Notes: generated from the sequence alone by a model not told the origin. Counted from the stretch's first letter, positions 43,695-56,142 are shown. The stretch is DNA of 64,000 nt from Lutibaculum baratangense AMV1 (GCF_000496075.1 NZ_AWXZ01000007.1:124001-188000), one strand, 5' to 3'. Translations and numbers: made by a program.

Positions 43695-46046
43695 ATGGCC
43701 GACCACAATCGCCCCGCCCTCTCAGCCTCCGCCGCCTCGCCGGCCCCGGGCGGCATCGCCGCGCGCGCCCGCGCCGCGTCGGCGCCGCCTCCGCCGTCCT
43801 ATCTCGACGGCCTCAATCCCGAGCAGCGCCGCGCGGTCGAGACCACGGAGGGGCCGGTTCTCGTGCTGGCGGGCGCCGGCACCGGCAAGACGCGCGTGCT
43901 GACGACACGCATCGCCCACATCCTCGCCACGGGGCGCGCCTGGCCGAGCCAGGTCCTCGCCGTCACCTTCACGAACAAGGCCGCCCGCGAGATGCGCCAC
44001 CGCATCGGCGACCTCGTCGGCGATTCGGTCGAGGGCATGCCGTGGCTCGGCACGTTCCACTCGATCTGCGTGAAGATCCTGCGCCGGCACGCCGAGCTCG
44101 TCGGGCTGAAGCGCGATTTCACCATCCTCGACACGGACGACCAGATCCGCCTGATGAAGCAGGTGATCCAGGCCGCCGACATCGATGACAAGAGGTGGCC
44201 GGCACGCCAGCTCGCTGCCTTCATCGACGGCTGGAAGAACAAGGCGCTGACGCCCGACAAGGTGCCCTCGGGCGAGGCCTACGCCTTCGCCGGCCAGGGC
44301 GACCAGCTCTACCGCGCCTACCAGGAGCGCCTGAAGATCCTGAACGCCGCCGATTTCGGCGACCTGATGCTAGAGACGATCCGGCTCTTCCGCGAGAACC
44401 CCGGCGTTCTCGAGGAGTATCACGGGCGGTTCCGCTACATCCTCGTCGACGAGTACCAGGACACGAACGTCGCCCAGTATCTCTGGCTGCGGCTCCTGGC
44501 CCAGGGCCCGCGCAACATCTGCTGCGTCGGCGACGACGACCAGTCGATCTATGGCTGGCGCGGGGCGGAGGTCGACAACATCCTGCGCTTCGAGACAGAC
44601 TTTCCGGGCGCGGCCGTGATCCGGCTCGAGCGGAACTACCGCTCGACCTCGCATATCCTTCAGGCGGCCTCCCACCTGATCGCCCACAACGAGGGCCGGC
44701 TCGGCAAGACGCTGCACACCGACGGCGAGGACGGCGAGAAGGTCGGCGTCACCTGCTCGTGGGATTCGGAGACCGAGGCGCGCGTCATCGGCGAGGAGAT
44801 CGAGCGGCTGCAGCGGCGGGGCGAGAGCCTCGACGAGATGGCGATCCTGGTGCGAGCCTCCTTCCAGATGCGCGAGTTCGAGGACCGGTTCGTGACGCTC
44901 GGCCTGCCCTACCGGGTGATCGGCGGCCCACGCTTCTACGAGCGCCAGGAGATCCGCGACGCGATCGCCTATTTTCGCGCCGTCGTGCAGCCGGCCGACG
45001 ACCTCGCCTTCGAGCGCATCGTGAACGTGCCGCGGCGGGGCCTGGGCGACGCGACGATCCGCGTGCTGCACGACCACGCCCGCGCGCAGAGAGTGCCGCT
45101 GATGCAGGCGGCCTTCGCGCTGATCGAGACGGAGGAGCTGAAGCCTCGGCCGCGCGGCGGCCTGCGCGACCTGCTGCAGACATTCGGCCGGTGGCGCGCG
45201 CAGCTCGACGAGATGAAGCACACGGATCTCGCCGCCCAGATCCTCGAGGAGTCGGGCTACACGGAGATGTGGCAGAACGACAAGTCGGCCGAGGCGCCGG
45301 GCCGGCTCGAGAACCTGAAGGAGCTCCTGCGCTCGATGGAGGAGTTCGAAACGATGCAGGGCTTTCTCGAGCACGTCTCGCTCGTGATGGACACCGAAAG
45401 CGGCAACGACGAGCCGAAAGTGTCGCTGATGACGCTGCACTCGGCGAAGGGGCTCGAGTTCGACACGGTGTTCCTGCCGGGCTGGGAGGAAGGTCTCTTC
45501 CCCCACCAGCGCGCGCTAGACGAAAGCGGCCGCGCGGGCCTCGAGGAGGAGCGCCGCCTCGCCTATGTCGGCGTGACGCGGGCGCGGAGACGCGCGCACA
45601 TCCACTTCGCGACGAACCGGCGGGTGCACGGGCTGTGGCAGTCGACCGTGCCGTCGCGCTTCATCGACGAGCTGCCCGAGGCGAACGTGGAGGTGACGGA
45701 GACGGGATCCGTCGCCGGCTCCTACGGCGGCTACGGCTACTCCCGCTTCGACCGGGCCGAGCCGTTCGGCTCGACCTATGCGACGCCCGGCTGGCAGCGC
45801 GCGCAGCGGGGCCGGGAGCGCCAGGAGACCCGCAAGGGCGGTCCGAGACTGATCGAGGGCGAGATTCTCGCCCGGTCCGGCGGCCCGAACTCCGAATTCT
45901 CCCTCGGGGAGCGTGTCTTTCACCAGAAATTCGGCTATGGCGAGGTGAAGTCGATCGACGGCAACAAGCTGACGGTCGACTTCGAGACGTCGGGCCCGAA
46001 GCGGGTGCTCGACTCCTTCATCGAGAGGCACGGGACGGCGCGCTGA
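43695..46046 (+). CDS. uvrD: UvrD/PcrA-type superfamily 1 DNA helicase
   Basis: The 783-residue protein is a 3'-to-5' helicase used in mismatch and excision repair. Helicase motifs are intact: Q-motif-like LNPEQRRAV, Walker A GAGTGKTR, motif II VDEYQDTN, motif III DDDQSIYGWRGA, motif IV RLERNYRS, and the late motifs LMTLHSAKGLEFD and VGVTRARRRAH. An N-terminal Ala/Pro-rich stretch of about 34 residues precedes the first motif. A C-terminal Tudor-like segment (VFHQKFGYGEVKSID) is present. It ends 28 bases before the methyltransferase coding region, in the same frame. Confidence 0.94.
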   Translation: MADHNRPALSASAASPAPGGIAARARAASAPPPPSYLDGLNPEQRRAVETTEGPVLVLAGAGTGKTRVLTTRIAHILATGRAWPSQVLAVTFTNKAAREMRHRIGDLVGDSVEGMPWLGTFHSICVKILRRHAELVGLKRDFTILDTDDQIRLMKQVIQAADIDDKRWPARQLAAFIDGWKNKALTPDKVPSGEAYAFAGQGDQLYRAYQERLKILNAADFGDLMLETIRLFRENPGVLEEYHGRFRYILVDEYQDTNVAQYLWLRLLAQGPRNICCVGDDDQSIYGWRGAEVDNILRFETDFPGAAVIRLERNYRSTSHILQAASHLIAHNEGRLGKTLHTDGEDGEKVGVTCSWDSETEARVIGEEIERLQRRGESLDEMAILVRASFQMREFEDRFVTLGLPYRVIGGPRFYERQEIRDAIAYFRAVVQPADDLAFERIVNVPRRGLGDATIRVLHDHARAQRVPLMQAAFALIETEELKPRPRGGLRDLLQTFGRWRAQLDEMKHTDLAAQILEESGYTEMWQNDKSAEAPGRLENLKELLRSMEEFETMQGFLEHVSLVMDTESGNDEPKVSLMTLHSAKGLEFDTVFLPGWEEGLFPHQRALDESGRAGLEEERRLAYVGVTRARRRAHIHFATNRRVHGLWQSTVPSRFIDELPEANVEVTETGSVAGSYGGYGYSRFDRAEPFGSTYATPGWQRAQRGRERQETRKGGPRLIEGEILARSGGPNSEFSLGERVFHQKFGYGEVKSIDGNKLTVDFETSGPKRVLDSFIERHGTAR

Positions 46047-46073
46047 CCGCGGTCGTCCGTCGGGGGGACAGAC

Positions 46074-46964
46074 ATCTACCGCCTTCGCATCCCAGCCCGC
46101 GACGAACGCGACGCCGACGCGATCGCTGACGCGCTCCTCGCGGCGATCGAACCCGAGACGCCGACCACGGGCTCACTCGACACCGGCAGCGCCTGGCTCG
46201 CCGAGGCCTTCTACACCGACGAGCCCTCCGAGGACGCGCTGCGCCAGGCGCTCTCCTACGCGTTCGGCGAGCGGGCGCGGGATCTCGAACTTCGGGTCGA
46301 GCCGCTCGCCGACCGCGACTGGGTGAAGGAGAGCCTCGAGGCCATGCCGCCGGTCTCGGCCGGGCGCTTCGTCGTCTATGGCGGGCACGACCGCGGCCGC
46401 ATCCGCGCCAACCAGATCGGCATCGAGATCGAGGCGGCGCAGGCCTTCGGGACGGGCCACCACGGCACCACCTGGGGCTGCCTGAAGGCGCTCGACACGC
46501 TGCTGAAGGCTCGCCGCTACGAGCGCCCGCTCGACATCGGCACGGGCACCGGGGTGCTCGCGATCGGCCTTGCGAAGGCCCTGCGTCGCAAGGTGGTGGC
46601 GACGGAGATCGACCCGGTGGCGACCCGCATCGCGGTCGAGAACGCGCGCCTCAACGGGGTGTCGGCGCTGATCGAGGCGCACACGGCGGACGGCGTGAAG
46701 GCGCTGCCGGTGACGCGGCACGCGCCCTACGACCTGATCGTCGCGAACATTCTCGCGAATCCGCTGGTGGCCCTTGCCCCGGACGTCGAGCGGATCGCGG
46801 CCGACCGGGCGAGCGTCGTCTTGTCGGGGCTGCTCACCTGGCAACGCCGCGAGGTCGAGGCGGTGTGGCGGACGCGCGGCTTCGTCGCCAGGGACCGCCT
46901 GTTCCGCGACGGCTGGGCGACGCTCGTCCTCCAGCGCCGATCCGCCGGGGCCTACCGCTCGTAG
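46074..46964 (+). CDS. prmA: PrmA-like ribosomal protein L11 methyltransferase without a canonical start codon
   Basis: The protein resembles PrmA, which trimethylates ribosomal protein L11. The SAM-binding core is clear: AFGTGHHGTTWGCL, LDIGTGTGVLAIGLAK and DLIVANILANPLV. The N-terminal domain is coded as YRLRIPARDERDADAI through DRDWVKESLEAMPPV, continuous with the methyltransferase core. In that frame no ATG, GTG, TTG or CTG exists between the uvrD stop (46044-46046) and the conserved core, until the GTG at 46323, which would remove the N-terminal domain. I placed the start at ATC 46074, six bases after a GGGGGG run. A sequencing error is the alternative. Confidence 0.7.
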   Translation: MYRLRIPARDERDADAIADALLAAIEPETPTTGSLDTGSAWLAEAFYTDEPSEDALRQALSYAFGERARDLELRVEPLADRDWVKESLEAMPPVSAGRFVVYGGHDRGRIRANQIGIEIEAAQAFGTGHHGTTWGCLKALDTLLKARRYERPLDIGTGTGVLAIGLAKALRRKVVATEIDPVATRIAVENARLNGVSALIEAHTADGVKALPVTRHAPYDLIVANILANPLVALAPDVERIAADRASVVLSGLLTWQRREVEAVWRTRGFVARDRLFRDGWATLVLQRRSAGAYRS

Positions 46965-47170
46965 GGGTTGTAGAGGCGCTCCATCTGGGCGCGCGTCAGC
47001 CCCGCCTGTTCGAGCGCCTCGGCGTCGATGAGGTGGGCGTAGCCGGCGATCCGCCGCCTCGCCTCCGCCTCGCGGGCGCGCAGGAGGCGGGTCAGAATGC
47101 GGGAAAAGAGGCCCGGCGACGACGCCTTAATCTCGCGGGCGGCATGATCATGTGCATAGGTGGTGGCCAT
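46952..47170 (-). CDS. small DUF1127-like protein
   Basis: The 72-residue protein is basic and helical (LFSRILTRLLRAREAEARRRIAGYA) and ends with QMERLYNPYER. It resembles the small Arg-rich DUF1127-type proteins of Hyphomicrobiales, some of which bind RNA, but the match is loose. The gene is convergent with the methyltransferase and overlaps its 3' end by 13 bases. An ATG at 47170 follows GGGAGCCACGAG, a fair ribosome site. Confidence 0.5.
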   Translation of the reverse strand: MATTYAHDHAAREIKASSPGLFSRILTRLLRAREAEARRRIAGYAHLIDAEALEQAGLTRAQMERLYNPYER

Positions 47171-47375
47171 CTCGTGGCTCCCTCGTCAGCGTTGGGTACC
47201 GGATTGCCGTTCCACGTCGAAAGGTAAGGAAAACTGCCCTAATGGCCACCGCCGCAAACGCATGGCTGCGGCGAGCTCTTCGCATGCGCAACATATTAGC
47301 TACTGCAGCGCAGCAATCCCTTGTTCCGCAAGGTTCCAGCCGCCCTGCCCGCGTCGTGACCACCAGGAATGCATG

Positions 47376-49193
47376 ATGTTTCAGCACTTCGACGAGACGA
47401 CTGACCCGAGCCTCAGCGCCGAACGGCTGCCGCTGCTGCGCCGCCAGCTCGTATCGCTGCGGCTCGACGGCTTCCTCGTTCCACGCACGGACGAGTACCA
47501 GAACGAGTACCTGCCGCCCTCGGCGGAGCGCCTGGCGTGGCTGACGGGCTTCACCGGGTCGGCGGGCCTCGGCCTCGTGCTCGCGACGCGCGCGGCCGTC
47601 TTCGTAGACGGACGCTACACGATCCAGGTCCGCCAGCAGGTCGACCTCGAGCTGTTCGAGACGCCGCACCTGATCGCCGACGGCGGCTGGGAAGGCTGGC
47701 TCCGGGACAACCTGACACCCGGTCAGCGCATCGGCTTCGACCCGAAGCTGCACACGGTGAAGAACGTGCGCCAGCTCGAGAAGATCGCGCGCGAGACCGG
47801 GGCCGAGTTCATCCCGGTTGCCGACAACCCGATCGACGATGTCTGGTCCGACCGCCCCGCTCCGCCGGAAGGACGGATCGAGCCCCACCCCGTCGAGCTC
47901 GCCGGCAGGACGGCGGAGGACAAGCTCGACGAGGTGCGCGACGTCCTCAAGCGCGCGAACCAGGACGCCTGCGTGATCACGAGCCCGGACGTCATCGCCT
48001 GGCTATTCAACATCCGGGGCTCGGATGTGCCGCACACGCCGTTGCCGCTCGGTTTCGCCGTCTTCAGGAAGGAGGGGCGCCCGACATTCGCCGTCTCGTC
48101 CGCGAAACTCGGCGAGGACGCGCGGGCCTATCTCGGAAGCCTGACCGAGATCGTGGAGCCGGAGAGCTTCCCGGGCCTGATCGACGCCCTCGGGGACAGC
48201 CACTCCCGCGTCCGCCTGGACCCCGCGGTGGTGTCGCAGTGGATCGCCGACCGGCTCCGTTCGGCGGGAGCGGTGGTCGTGGAGGCCGCCGACCCGTTCA
48301 TGCTCTCGAAGGCCCGCAAGACGCACGCCGAGGTGCGGGGCGCGCGCGGCGCACACCAGATCGACGGTGTCGCGATGTGCCGCTTCCTCGCCTGGCTCGA
48401 CCGGGAAGCCCCGAAGGGAGGGCTCGACGAGATCGCGGCCGCGAAGAAGCTCGAGGCGCTCCGCGTCGAAACGGGTGCGCTTCGCGACCTCTCCTTCGAC
48501 GCGATCTCCGCGGCCGGCCCGCACTCCGCCATCCCGCATTACCGTGTCACGACCGGAAGCAACCGCCCGATAGAGCCCAACTCGCTCTACCTGATCGACT
48601 CGGGCGGCCAGTACCGCGAGGGCACGACCGACATCACGCGGACCGTCGTGGTCGGCGAGCCGACGCCCGAGATGATCCACCACAACACGCTCGTGCTGCG
48701 GGGCCACGTGGCACTCGCGACGGCCCGTTTCCCAGTCGGCACGACGGGAGCGCAGCTCGATCCGATCGCCCGCTATTTCCTCTGGCAGGCCGGGCTCGAC
48801 TTCGACCACGGCACCGGCCACGGCATCGGCAGCTACCTGTCGGTGCACGAAGGGCCGCAGCGCATCGCGAAGACGGGCACGGTGCCGCTCGAGCCCGGGA
48901 TGATCGTCTCGAACGAGCCGGGATACTACCGGGCCGGCGAATACGGCATCCGGATCGAGAACCTGATGGTCGTGAACGAAGCCGAGCTCGTGCCGGGCGG
49001 CGACAGGCCGGTGCTCTCGTTCGAGACGCTGAGCTTCGTGCCGATCGACCGGCGGCTGATCGACGCCGACCTGCTCGGCCTCGACGCGCGAACCTGGCTC
49101 AACAGCTATCACCTCGTGACGCTCGAGCGCATGGCGCCCCATCTCGACGATGCCGACCGGGCCTGGCTCGAACAGGCGACGGAGGCCATCTAG
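47376..49193 (+). CDS. M24-family Xaa-Pro aminopeptidase
   Basis: The 605-residue protein has two creatinase-like N-terminal domains and a C-terminal pita-bread metallopeptidase domain. Metal ligands are visible: LIDSGGQYREGTTDITRT (the two aspartates), DHGTGHGIGSYLSVHE (histidine) and SNEPGYYRAGEYGIRIEN (two glutamates). It matches eukaryotic-like aminopeptidase P in size. Two ATGs are adjacent at 47373 and 47376; I took the second, seven bases after AGGA. The open frame upstream to 47160 looks non-coding. Confidence 0.9.
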   Translation: MFQHFDETTDPSLSAERLPLLRRQLVSLRLDGFLVPRTDEYQNEYLPPSAERLAWLTGFTGSAGLGLVLATRAAVFVDGRYTIQVRQQVDLELFETPHLIADGGWEGWLRDNLTPGQRIGFDPKLHTVKNVRQLEKIARETGAEFIPVADNPIDDVWSDRPAPPEGRIEPHPVELAGRTAEDKLDEVRDVLKRANQDACVITSPDVIAWLFNIRGSDVPHTPLPLGFAVFRKEGRPTFAVSSAKLGEDARAYLGSLTEIVEPESFPGLIDALGDSHSRVRLDPAVVSQWIADRLRSAGAVVVEAADPFMLSKARKTHAEVRGARGAHQIDGVAMCRFLAWLDREAPKGGLDEIAAAKKLEALRVETGALRDLSFDAISAAGPHSAIPHYRVTTGSNRPIEPNSLYLIDSGGQYREGTTDITRTVVVGEPTPEMIHHNTLVLRGHVALATARFPVGTTGAQLDPIARYFLWQAGLDFDHGTGHGIGSYLSVHEGPQRIAKTGTVPLEPGMIVSNEPGYYRAGEYGIRIENLMVVNEAELVPGGDRPVLSFETLSFVPIDRRLIDADLLGLDARTWLNSYHLVTLERMAPHLDDADRAWLEQATEAI

Positions 49194-49232
49194 CCTCGGC
49201 CGGGTGCCCGATAGGCCGCGGTCTCCCGCGGC

Positions 49233-52096
<2,864 letters not shown>

Positions 52097-52109
52097 GGCG
52101 AGGCACGAT

Positions 52110-52682
52110 ATGCGAGGCCGGAACACCACCGAGAGCTGGGGCTGGGTCGCGCGCCTCCTCCACTGGTCGATCGCCGCGATCATCCTCTTCCAGCTCGGTC
52201 TCGGGATCTACATGACGGATGTCGTCTCCGAGCTGACGGAGCAGTTCCGGCTGTTCCAGCTCCACAAGAGCTGGGGCTTCGTGGTGTTCGTGCTCGTCCT
52301 CGCGCGGATCGCGTGGCGGCTCGCCAACCGGCGGTCGCCACGCCACCCGCCGGGCCAGCCGCGCTGGCAGGCCGCGGCCTCGCACGCGACGCATGCGGCC
52401 CTCTACGTGCTGATGTTCGTCCTGCCCCTGTCGGGGTGGGTCATGGCGTCCGCCTCGACGACGCAGGACCTGTTCTCGATCCGCAACATGGTGTTCGGGC
52501 TGTTCGAGATGCCCGATCCGTGGGTGCCGGGCAACAAGGCGATCGCCGACGCGGCCGGCACCGTCCACGAATGGGCCGCCTGGGCGATGATCGCGATCCT
52601 CGCCCTGCATGCAGCCGCGGCGCTGAAGCACCATCTCGTCGACCGGGACGATGTTCTGAAGCGCATGGCGTGGGGGCGTTAG
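52110..52682 (+). CDS. cytochrome b561-family protein (YceJ-like)
   Basis: The 190-residue integral membrane protein has four hydrophobic segments and the heme-ligand histidine pattern: LLHWSIAA (H18), QLHKSWGF (H52), ATHAALYVLM and VHEWAAW, with LHAAAALKHH near the end. It is a prokaryotic b561-type protein of the YceJ type. It follows the yceI-type gene by 13 bases, so they are probably an operon; a role in quinone-linked electron transfer near the YceI lipid cargo is an inference from that pairing. Confidence 0.9.
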   Translation: MRGRNTTESWGWVARLLHWSIAAIILFQLGLGIYMTDVVSELTEQFRLFQLHKSWGFVVFVLVLARIAWRLANRRSPRHPPGQPRWQAAASHATHAALYVLMFVLPLSGWVMASASTTQDLFSIRNMVFGLFEMPDPWVPGNKAIADAAGTVHEWAAWAMIAILALHAAAALKHHLVDRDDVLKRMAWGR

Positions 52683-52775
52683 CTCCCACGCGGCTGCCCG
52701 CCCCCTGCGACACCGCCATCGCCAACACGCATTACCGCCTTGCCATCGCGCCGACAGCCCGTTAAGCCACCGATT

Positions 52776-52793
52776 GTAATGTTATAACATTAC
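52776..52793. promoter_or_regulatory. Zur-type operator, 18-base perfect palindrome
   Basis: GTAATGTTATAACATTAC is a perfect palindrome 44 bases upstream of the zinT start. It resembles the Zur consensus of proteobacteria (GTAATGTNATAACATTAC form). Its centre contains TATAAC, which could be a -10 element, so Zur bound with zinc would block transcription. The match to zinT makes a zinc-responsive role very likely. Confidence 0.85.
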
Positions 52794-52837
52794 GGTCTCC
52801 GAGCACCGAGGTGCGGCAAGAAGGAAGGATCTACCTG

Positions 52838-53557
52838 ATGCGTAGGGGAATGACGCGGTCTTTCGGCGCGCTGATGCTGGGCGCAGCACTGTTCGCTGCC
52901 GGCCAGGCAAAGGCCCAGGACGGCGGAAACAACCAGGAGCCGGCCGCGCAGGCGGACAGCCACGCGCACGATCACGACCATGATCACGGCCAGGAGCAGG
53001 CCCACGGCCACTCGCACGGCTCCGACGCGATCTACAAGGGGCACTTCGAGGACAGCCAGATCGAGGCGCGGCAGCTTTCGGACTGGGAGGGGGACTGGCA
53101 GTCGGTCTACCCGTATCTGCAGGACGGCAGCCTGGACGAGGTCATGGTCCACAAGGCGGCCCACGGAGACAAGACCGCTGAGGAGTACCGGGCGTACTAC
53201 GACACCGGCTACAGGACGGATGTCGAGCGCATCACGATCAGCGGCGACACCGTCACCTTCTACGAGAACGGCGAGCCACTGGAGGGCCGGTACGCCAGCG
53301 ACGGCTACGAGATCCTGACATACAAGGCGGGAAACCGAGGCGTGCGCTTCATCTTCGAGAAGACCGACGGCGACGAGGCGGCGCCGGACTTCATCCAGTT
53401 CAGCGACCATCGGATCGCCCCCGAGAAGGCCGATCACTACCACCTCTATTGGGGCGACGATCGCGCGGCGCTTCTCGAGGAGGTCACGAACTGGCCGACC
53501 TACTACCCCTCCTCGCTCAGCGCAGAGGAGATCGTCCGCGAGATGATGGCGCACTGA
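52838..53557 (+). CDS. zinT: ZinT-family periplasmic zinc-binding protein
   Basis: The 239-residue product has a signal peptide (about residues 1-26, ending AKA), a histidine-rich mobile segment near residues 40-60 (HAHDHDHDHG, then HGHSHG), and the ZinT domain: GHFEDSQIEARQLSDWEGDWQSVYPYL (parts) and the C-terminal SDHRIAPEKADHYHLYWGD with zinc-ligand histidines. ZinT captures zinc in the periplasm and hands it to the ZnuABC importer. The ATG at 52838 follows GGAAGGA; the GTG at 52811 is upstream. A Zur-type palindrome lies 44 bases upstream. Confidence 0.94.
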   Translation: MRRGMTRSFGALMLGAALFAAGQAKAQDGGNNQEPAAQADSHAHDHDHDHGQEQAHGHSHGSDAIYKGHFEDSQIEARQLSDWEGDWQSVYPYLQDGSLDEVMVHKAAHGDKTAEEYRAYYDTGYRTDVERITISGDTVTFYENGEPLEGRYASDGYEILTYKAGNRGVRFIFEKTDGDEAAPDFIQFSDHRIAPEKADHYHLYWGDDRAALLEEVTNWPTYYPSSLSAEEIVREMMAH

Positions 53558-53603
53558 GCCACGGGCGGCGCAGCGCGGCTTCCGGCGTCAGACAACCCGG
53601 AGC

Positions 53604-55265
53604 TTAGCCGCCCGCCTTCATCAGCCGCTCGGCCGCCGCCCTCGCCTCGTCGGTGATGGTGGCGCCCGAGAGCATGCGCGCGATCTCCTCGCGCCGCGCC
53701 GGGCCCTCCAGCGGCTCGACGCGCGTCGACACCGTGTCGGCATCGCCGTCCTTGCGGATGAGGAGATGCCGGCTCGCGCGCGCCGCGACCTGCGGCGCGT
53801 GCGTCACGCTCAGCACCTGGACCCGCTCGGCGAGGCGGGCGAGCCGCGCGCCGATCGCGTCGGCGACGGCGCCGCCGACGGCGACGTCGATCTCGTCGAA
53901 CACGAGCGTCGGCGCGCTGCCCCTGTCCGCGAGGGCGACCTTGAGGGCGAGGAGGAAGCGCGAAAGCTCGCCGCCGGAGGCGACCTTCAGCAGTGGGCCG
54001 GGATGGGTGCCGGGGTTCGTCTGGACCCAGAACTCCACCCGGTCGAGCCCCTCGGCGCCGGGTCGCCCGTCGGTGTCGACGCGCGTCTCGAACCTCGCGC
54101 GCTCGAGCCGCAGCGGCGGCAATTCGTGCGCGACCGCCTCGTCGAGCTGCGTGGCCGCCGCGCGGCGCGCCTCCGACAGGCGCGAGGCCGCGGCGTCATA
54201 GGCGCGCTTCGCATCGGCGAGACTGGCCTCGAGCGCCTCCAGGCGCTGTCCGCCGGTGTCGATCTCCTGAAGCTGCGAACGCAGCCTCTCGCGCAATGCC
54301 GCGAGATCGTCGACCTGCACCTGGTGCTTCCGGGCGGCGGCGCGCAAGGCGAAGAGCCGCTCCTCCGTCGCCTCGAGCTCGCGCGGGTCGAAGGCCGCCT
54401 CGGAGAGCGCGTGCTCGATCGCCTGCTGCGCCTCGTCGATCTGGTTGTAGAGCCGCTCGAGCGCCGCGACGACGGGCTCGAGGAGCTGCGGCAGGTCGCC
54501 CGCCCGCCGCTCGAGCCGCCGGAGCGCCGCCGCGACGACGGGCCCGGGCGAGGCGTGGCCGCCCACGATCTCGTTCGCCTCGTTCAATTCGCCGACGAGC
54601 TTCTCCGAGTGCATCATGACCTGGCGACGGTCGGCGAGCCGCTCCTCCTCGCCTGGCTCGGGGCCGAGCTGGTCGAGCTCCTCGACGGCGTGCTCGAGAT
54701 ACTCACGCTCGGACGCGGCCTTCTCGAGCGCCTCCCGCGCCTCCTCGTGCGCCTCGCGCAGGGAGCGCCACTCGCGCCACAGCCGGCCGATCTCCGCGAC
54801 GTCGGGCTCGAGGCCCGCGAAGGCGTCGAGCAGGCGGCGGTGCTCGGTGGGGTCGACGAGGGCGCGGTCGGCGTGCTGGCCGTGGATCTCGACGAGGGCG
54901 GCACCGACGCGGCGCATCATCTGGGCGCTCGCCGGCTGGTCGTTCACGAAGCCGCGGGTGCGGCCGTCGGCGCTCTGGATCCGGCGCAGGATGAGCTCGC
55001 CCTCGGCGTCGAAGCCCGCCTCCTGCAGCACGGACCGCGCGGGATGGTGCGGTTCGAGCTCGAACAGGGCCGTCACCTGCCCCTGATCGGCCCCGCGTCG
55101 CACGAGGCCCGCGTCGCCCCGGCCGCCGAGGGCGAGCGAGAACGAATCGAGCAGGATCGACTTGCCCGCTCCGGTCTCGCCGGTGAGCGCGCTCAGGCCC
55201 GGCGTGAAGTGGATGTCGAGCCGGTCGATGATGACGATGTCGCGGATCGACAGGGTCGACAGCAT
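53604..55265 (-). CDS. recN: RecN, DNA repair ATPase
   Basis: The 553-residue SMC-like protein has Walker A GETGAGKS at 29-36, a coiled-coil middle with Glu/Arg/Ala-rich heptads and two proline-poor arms, and a C-terminal Walker B with the signature SGGELSRFLLALK and FDEIDVAVGG. RecN acts early in double-strand break repair. The gene starts seven bases after the bamD stop on the same strand, a conserved neighbour pair. Confidence 0.95.
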   Translation of the reverse strand: MLSTLSIRDIVIIDRLDIHFTPGLSALTGETGAGKSILLDSFSLALGGRGDAGLVRRGADQGQVTALFELEPHHPARSVLQEAGFDAEGELILRRIQSADGRTRGFVNDQPASAQMMRRVGAALVEIHGQHADRALVDPTEHRRLLDAFAGLEPDVAEIGRLWREWRSLREAHEEAREALEKAASEREYLEHAVEELDQLGPEPGEEERLADRRQVMMHSEKLVGELNEANEIVGGHASPGPVVAAALRRLERRAGDLPQLLEPVVAALERLYNQIDEAQQAIEHALSEAAFDPRELEATEERLFALRAAARKHQVQVDDLAALRERLRSQLQEIDTGGQRLEALEASLADAKRAYDAAASRLSEARRAAATQLDEAVAHELPPLRLERARFETRVDTDGRPGAEGLDRVEFWVQTNPGTHPGPLLKVASGGELSRFLLALKVALADRGSAPTLVFDEIDVAVGGAVADAIGARLARLAERVQVLSVTHAPQVAARASRHLLIRKDGDADTVSTRVEPLEGPARREEIARMLSGATITDEARAAAERLMKAGG

Positions 55266-55272
55266 CGCCCTC

Positions 55273-56142
55273 TCACAGGAGCGAGCCCGAGCTGCTGAAG
55301 GCCCGGCTGATCCAGGACTTCTTGTTCTCCTCGGGCTCGTAGCCGCCCTTCTGGAGAAGCGTGTGGGCGTCCCTGTACCACTGGCTGTCGGGATAGTTGT
55401 AGCCGAGGACCGCCGCGGCGGTCTGGGCTTCCTGCACGATGCCGAGCGCGTAGTAGGACTCGGTCAGGCGCAGCAGCGCCTCCTCGACATGGCGGGTAGT
55501 CTGATAGTCGGTGACGACCGTGCGGAAGCGGTTGATCGCCGCGAGGTACTGGCGCTTGCCGAGATAGTAGCGCCCGACCTCCATCTCCTTGCCGGCGAGC
55601 TGGTCACGCGCGACATCCAGCTTCTCGCGCGCCTGCACCGCATACTCGGAGTTCGGGTACTTCTCGAGGATCTCGCGATAGGCGGCCGACGCCCGCTCCG
55701 CGCGCTGCTGGTCGCGGCCGACGTCGGAAAGCTCCTGATAGTAGGATTCCGCGACGAGGTACTGCGCGTAAGCCGCATCCTCGCTGCCGGGATAGAGAGT
55801 GACGTAGCGCCTGCCCGACGCGATCGCGTCGGTGTAGTTGCCGCCCTCGTAGTTGGCGTAGGTCGCCATGAGAAGGGACCGGCGCGCCCACTCCGAGTAC
55901 GGGTGGATGCGGTCGACCTCCTCGAACTTCTTCACGGCCTCGTTGTAGGAGCCGGAGCTGATGAGGGCGAGACCCTCGTTGTAGAGCTGGTCGGCCGGGT
56001 CTTCCTGGATGTTGGCGAATTCGCTCTTGCCGCCGAACCCGCTGCAGCCGGCAGCCGTCAGGGCCACGCTCGCGAGCATGAGGGCCCGCAGCGACTGGAT
56101 CGGGAAGGCGCGTGCGCGGCTCGTACTCTTTGGCGTGCTCAT
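55273..56142 (-). CDS. bamD: BamD, outer-membrane assembly lipoprotein
   Basis: The 289-residue protein has a lipoprotein signal ending in the lipobox LTAAGC (C33) and five TPR-like helical repeats (for example DQLYNEGLALISSGSYNEAVKKF and YPGSEDAAYAQYLVAESYYQEL, parts only). BamD works with BamA to insert beta-barrels. The ATG at 56142 was chosen; the frame extends to a TTG at 56154. No strong ribosome site is visible. It sits between lpxC and recN as in many alphaproteobacteria. Confidence 0.94.
   Translation of the reverse strand: MSTPKSTSRARAFPIQSLRALMLASVALTAAGCSGFGGKSEFANIQEDPADQLYNEGLALISSGSYNEAVKKFEEVDRIHPYSEWARRSLLMATYANYEGGNYTDAIASGRRYVTLYPGSEDAAYAQYLVAESYYQELSDVGRDQQRAERASAAYREILEKYPNSEYAVQAREKLDVARDQLAGKEMEVGRYYLGKRQYLAAINRFRTVVTDYQTTRHVEEALLRLTESYYALGIVQEAQTAAAVLGYNYPDSQWYRDAHTLLQKGGYEPEENKKSWISRAFSSSGSLL

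Noticed and set aside
44195-46129. Overlapping frame inside uvrD continuing past its stop into the methyltransferase start region
   Set aside because: It encodes the Arg/Ala-rich shadow pattern and does not supply the missing methyltransferase start.
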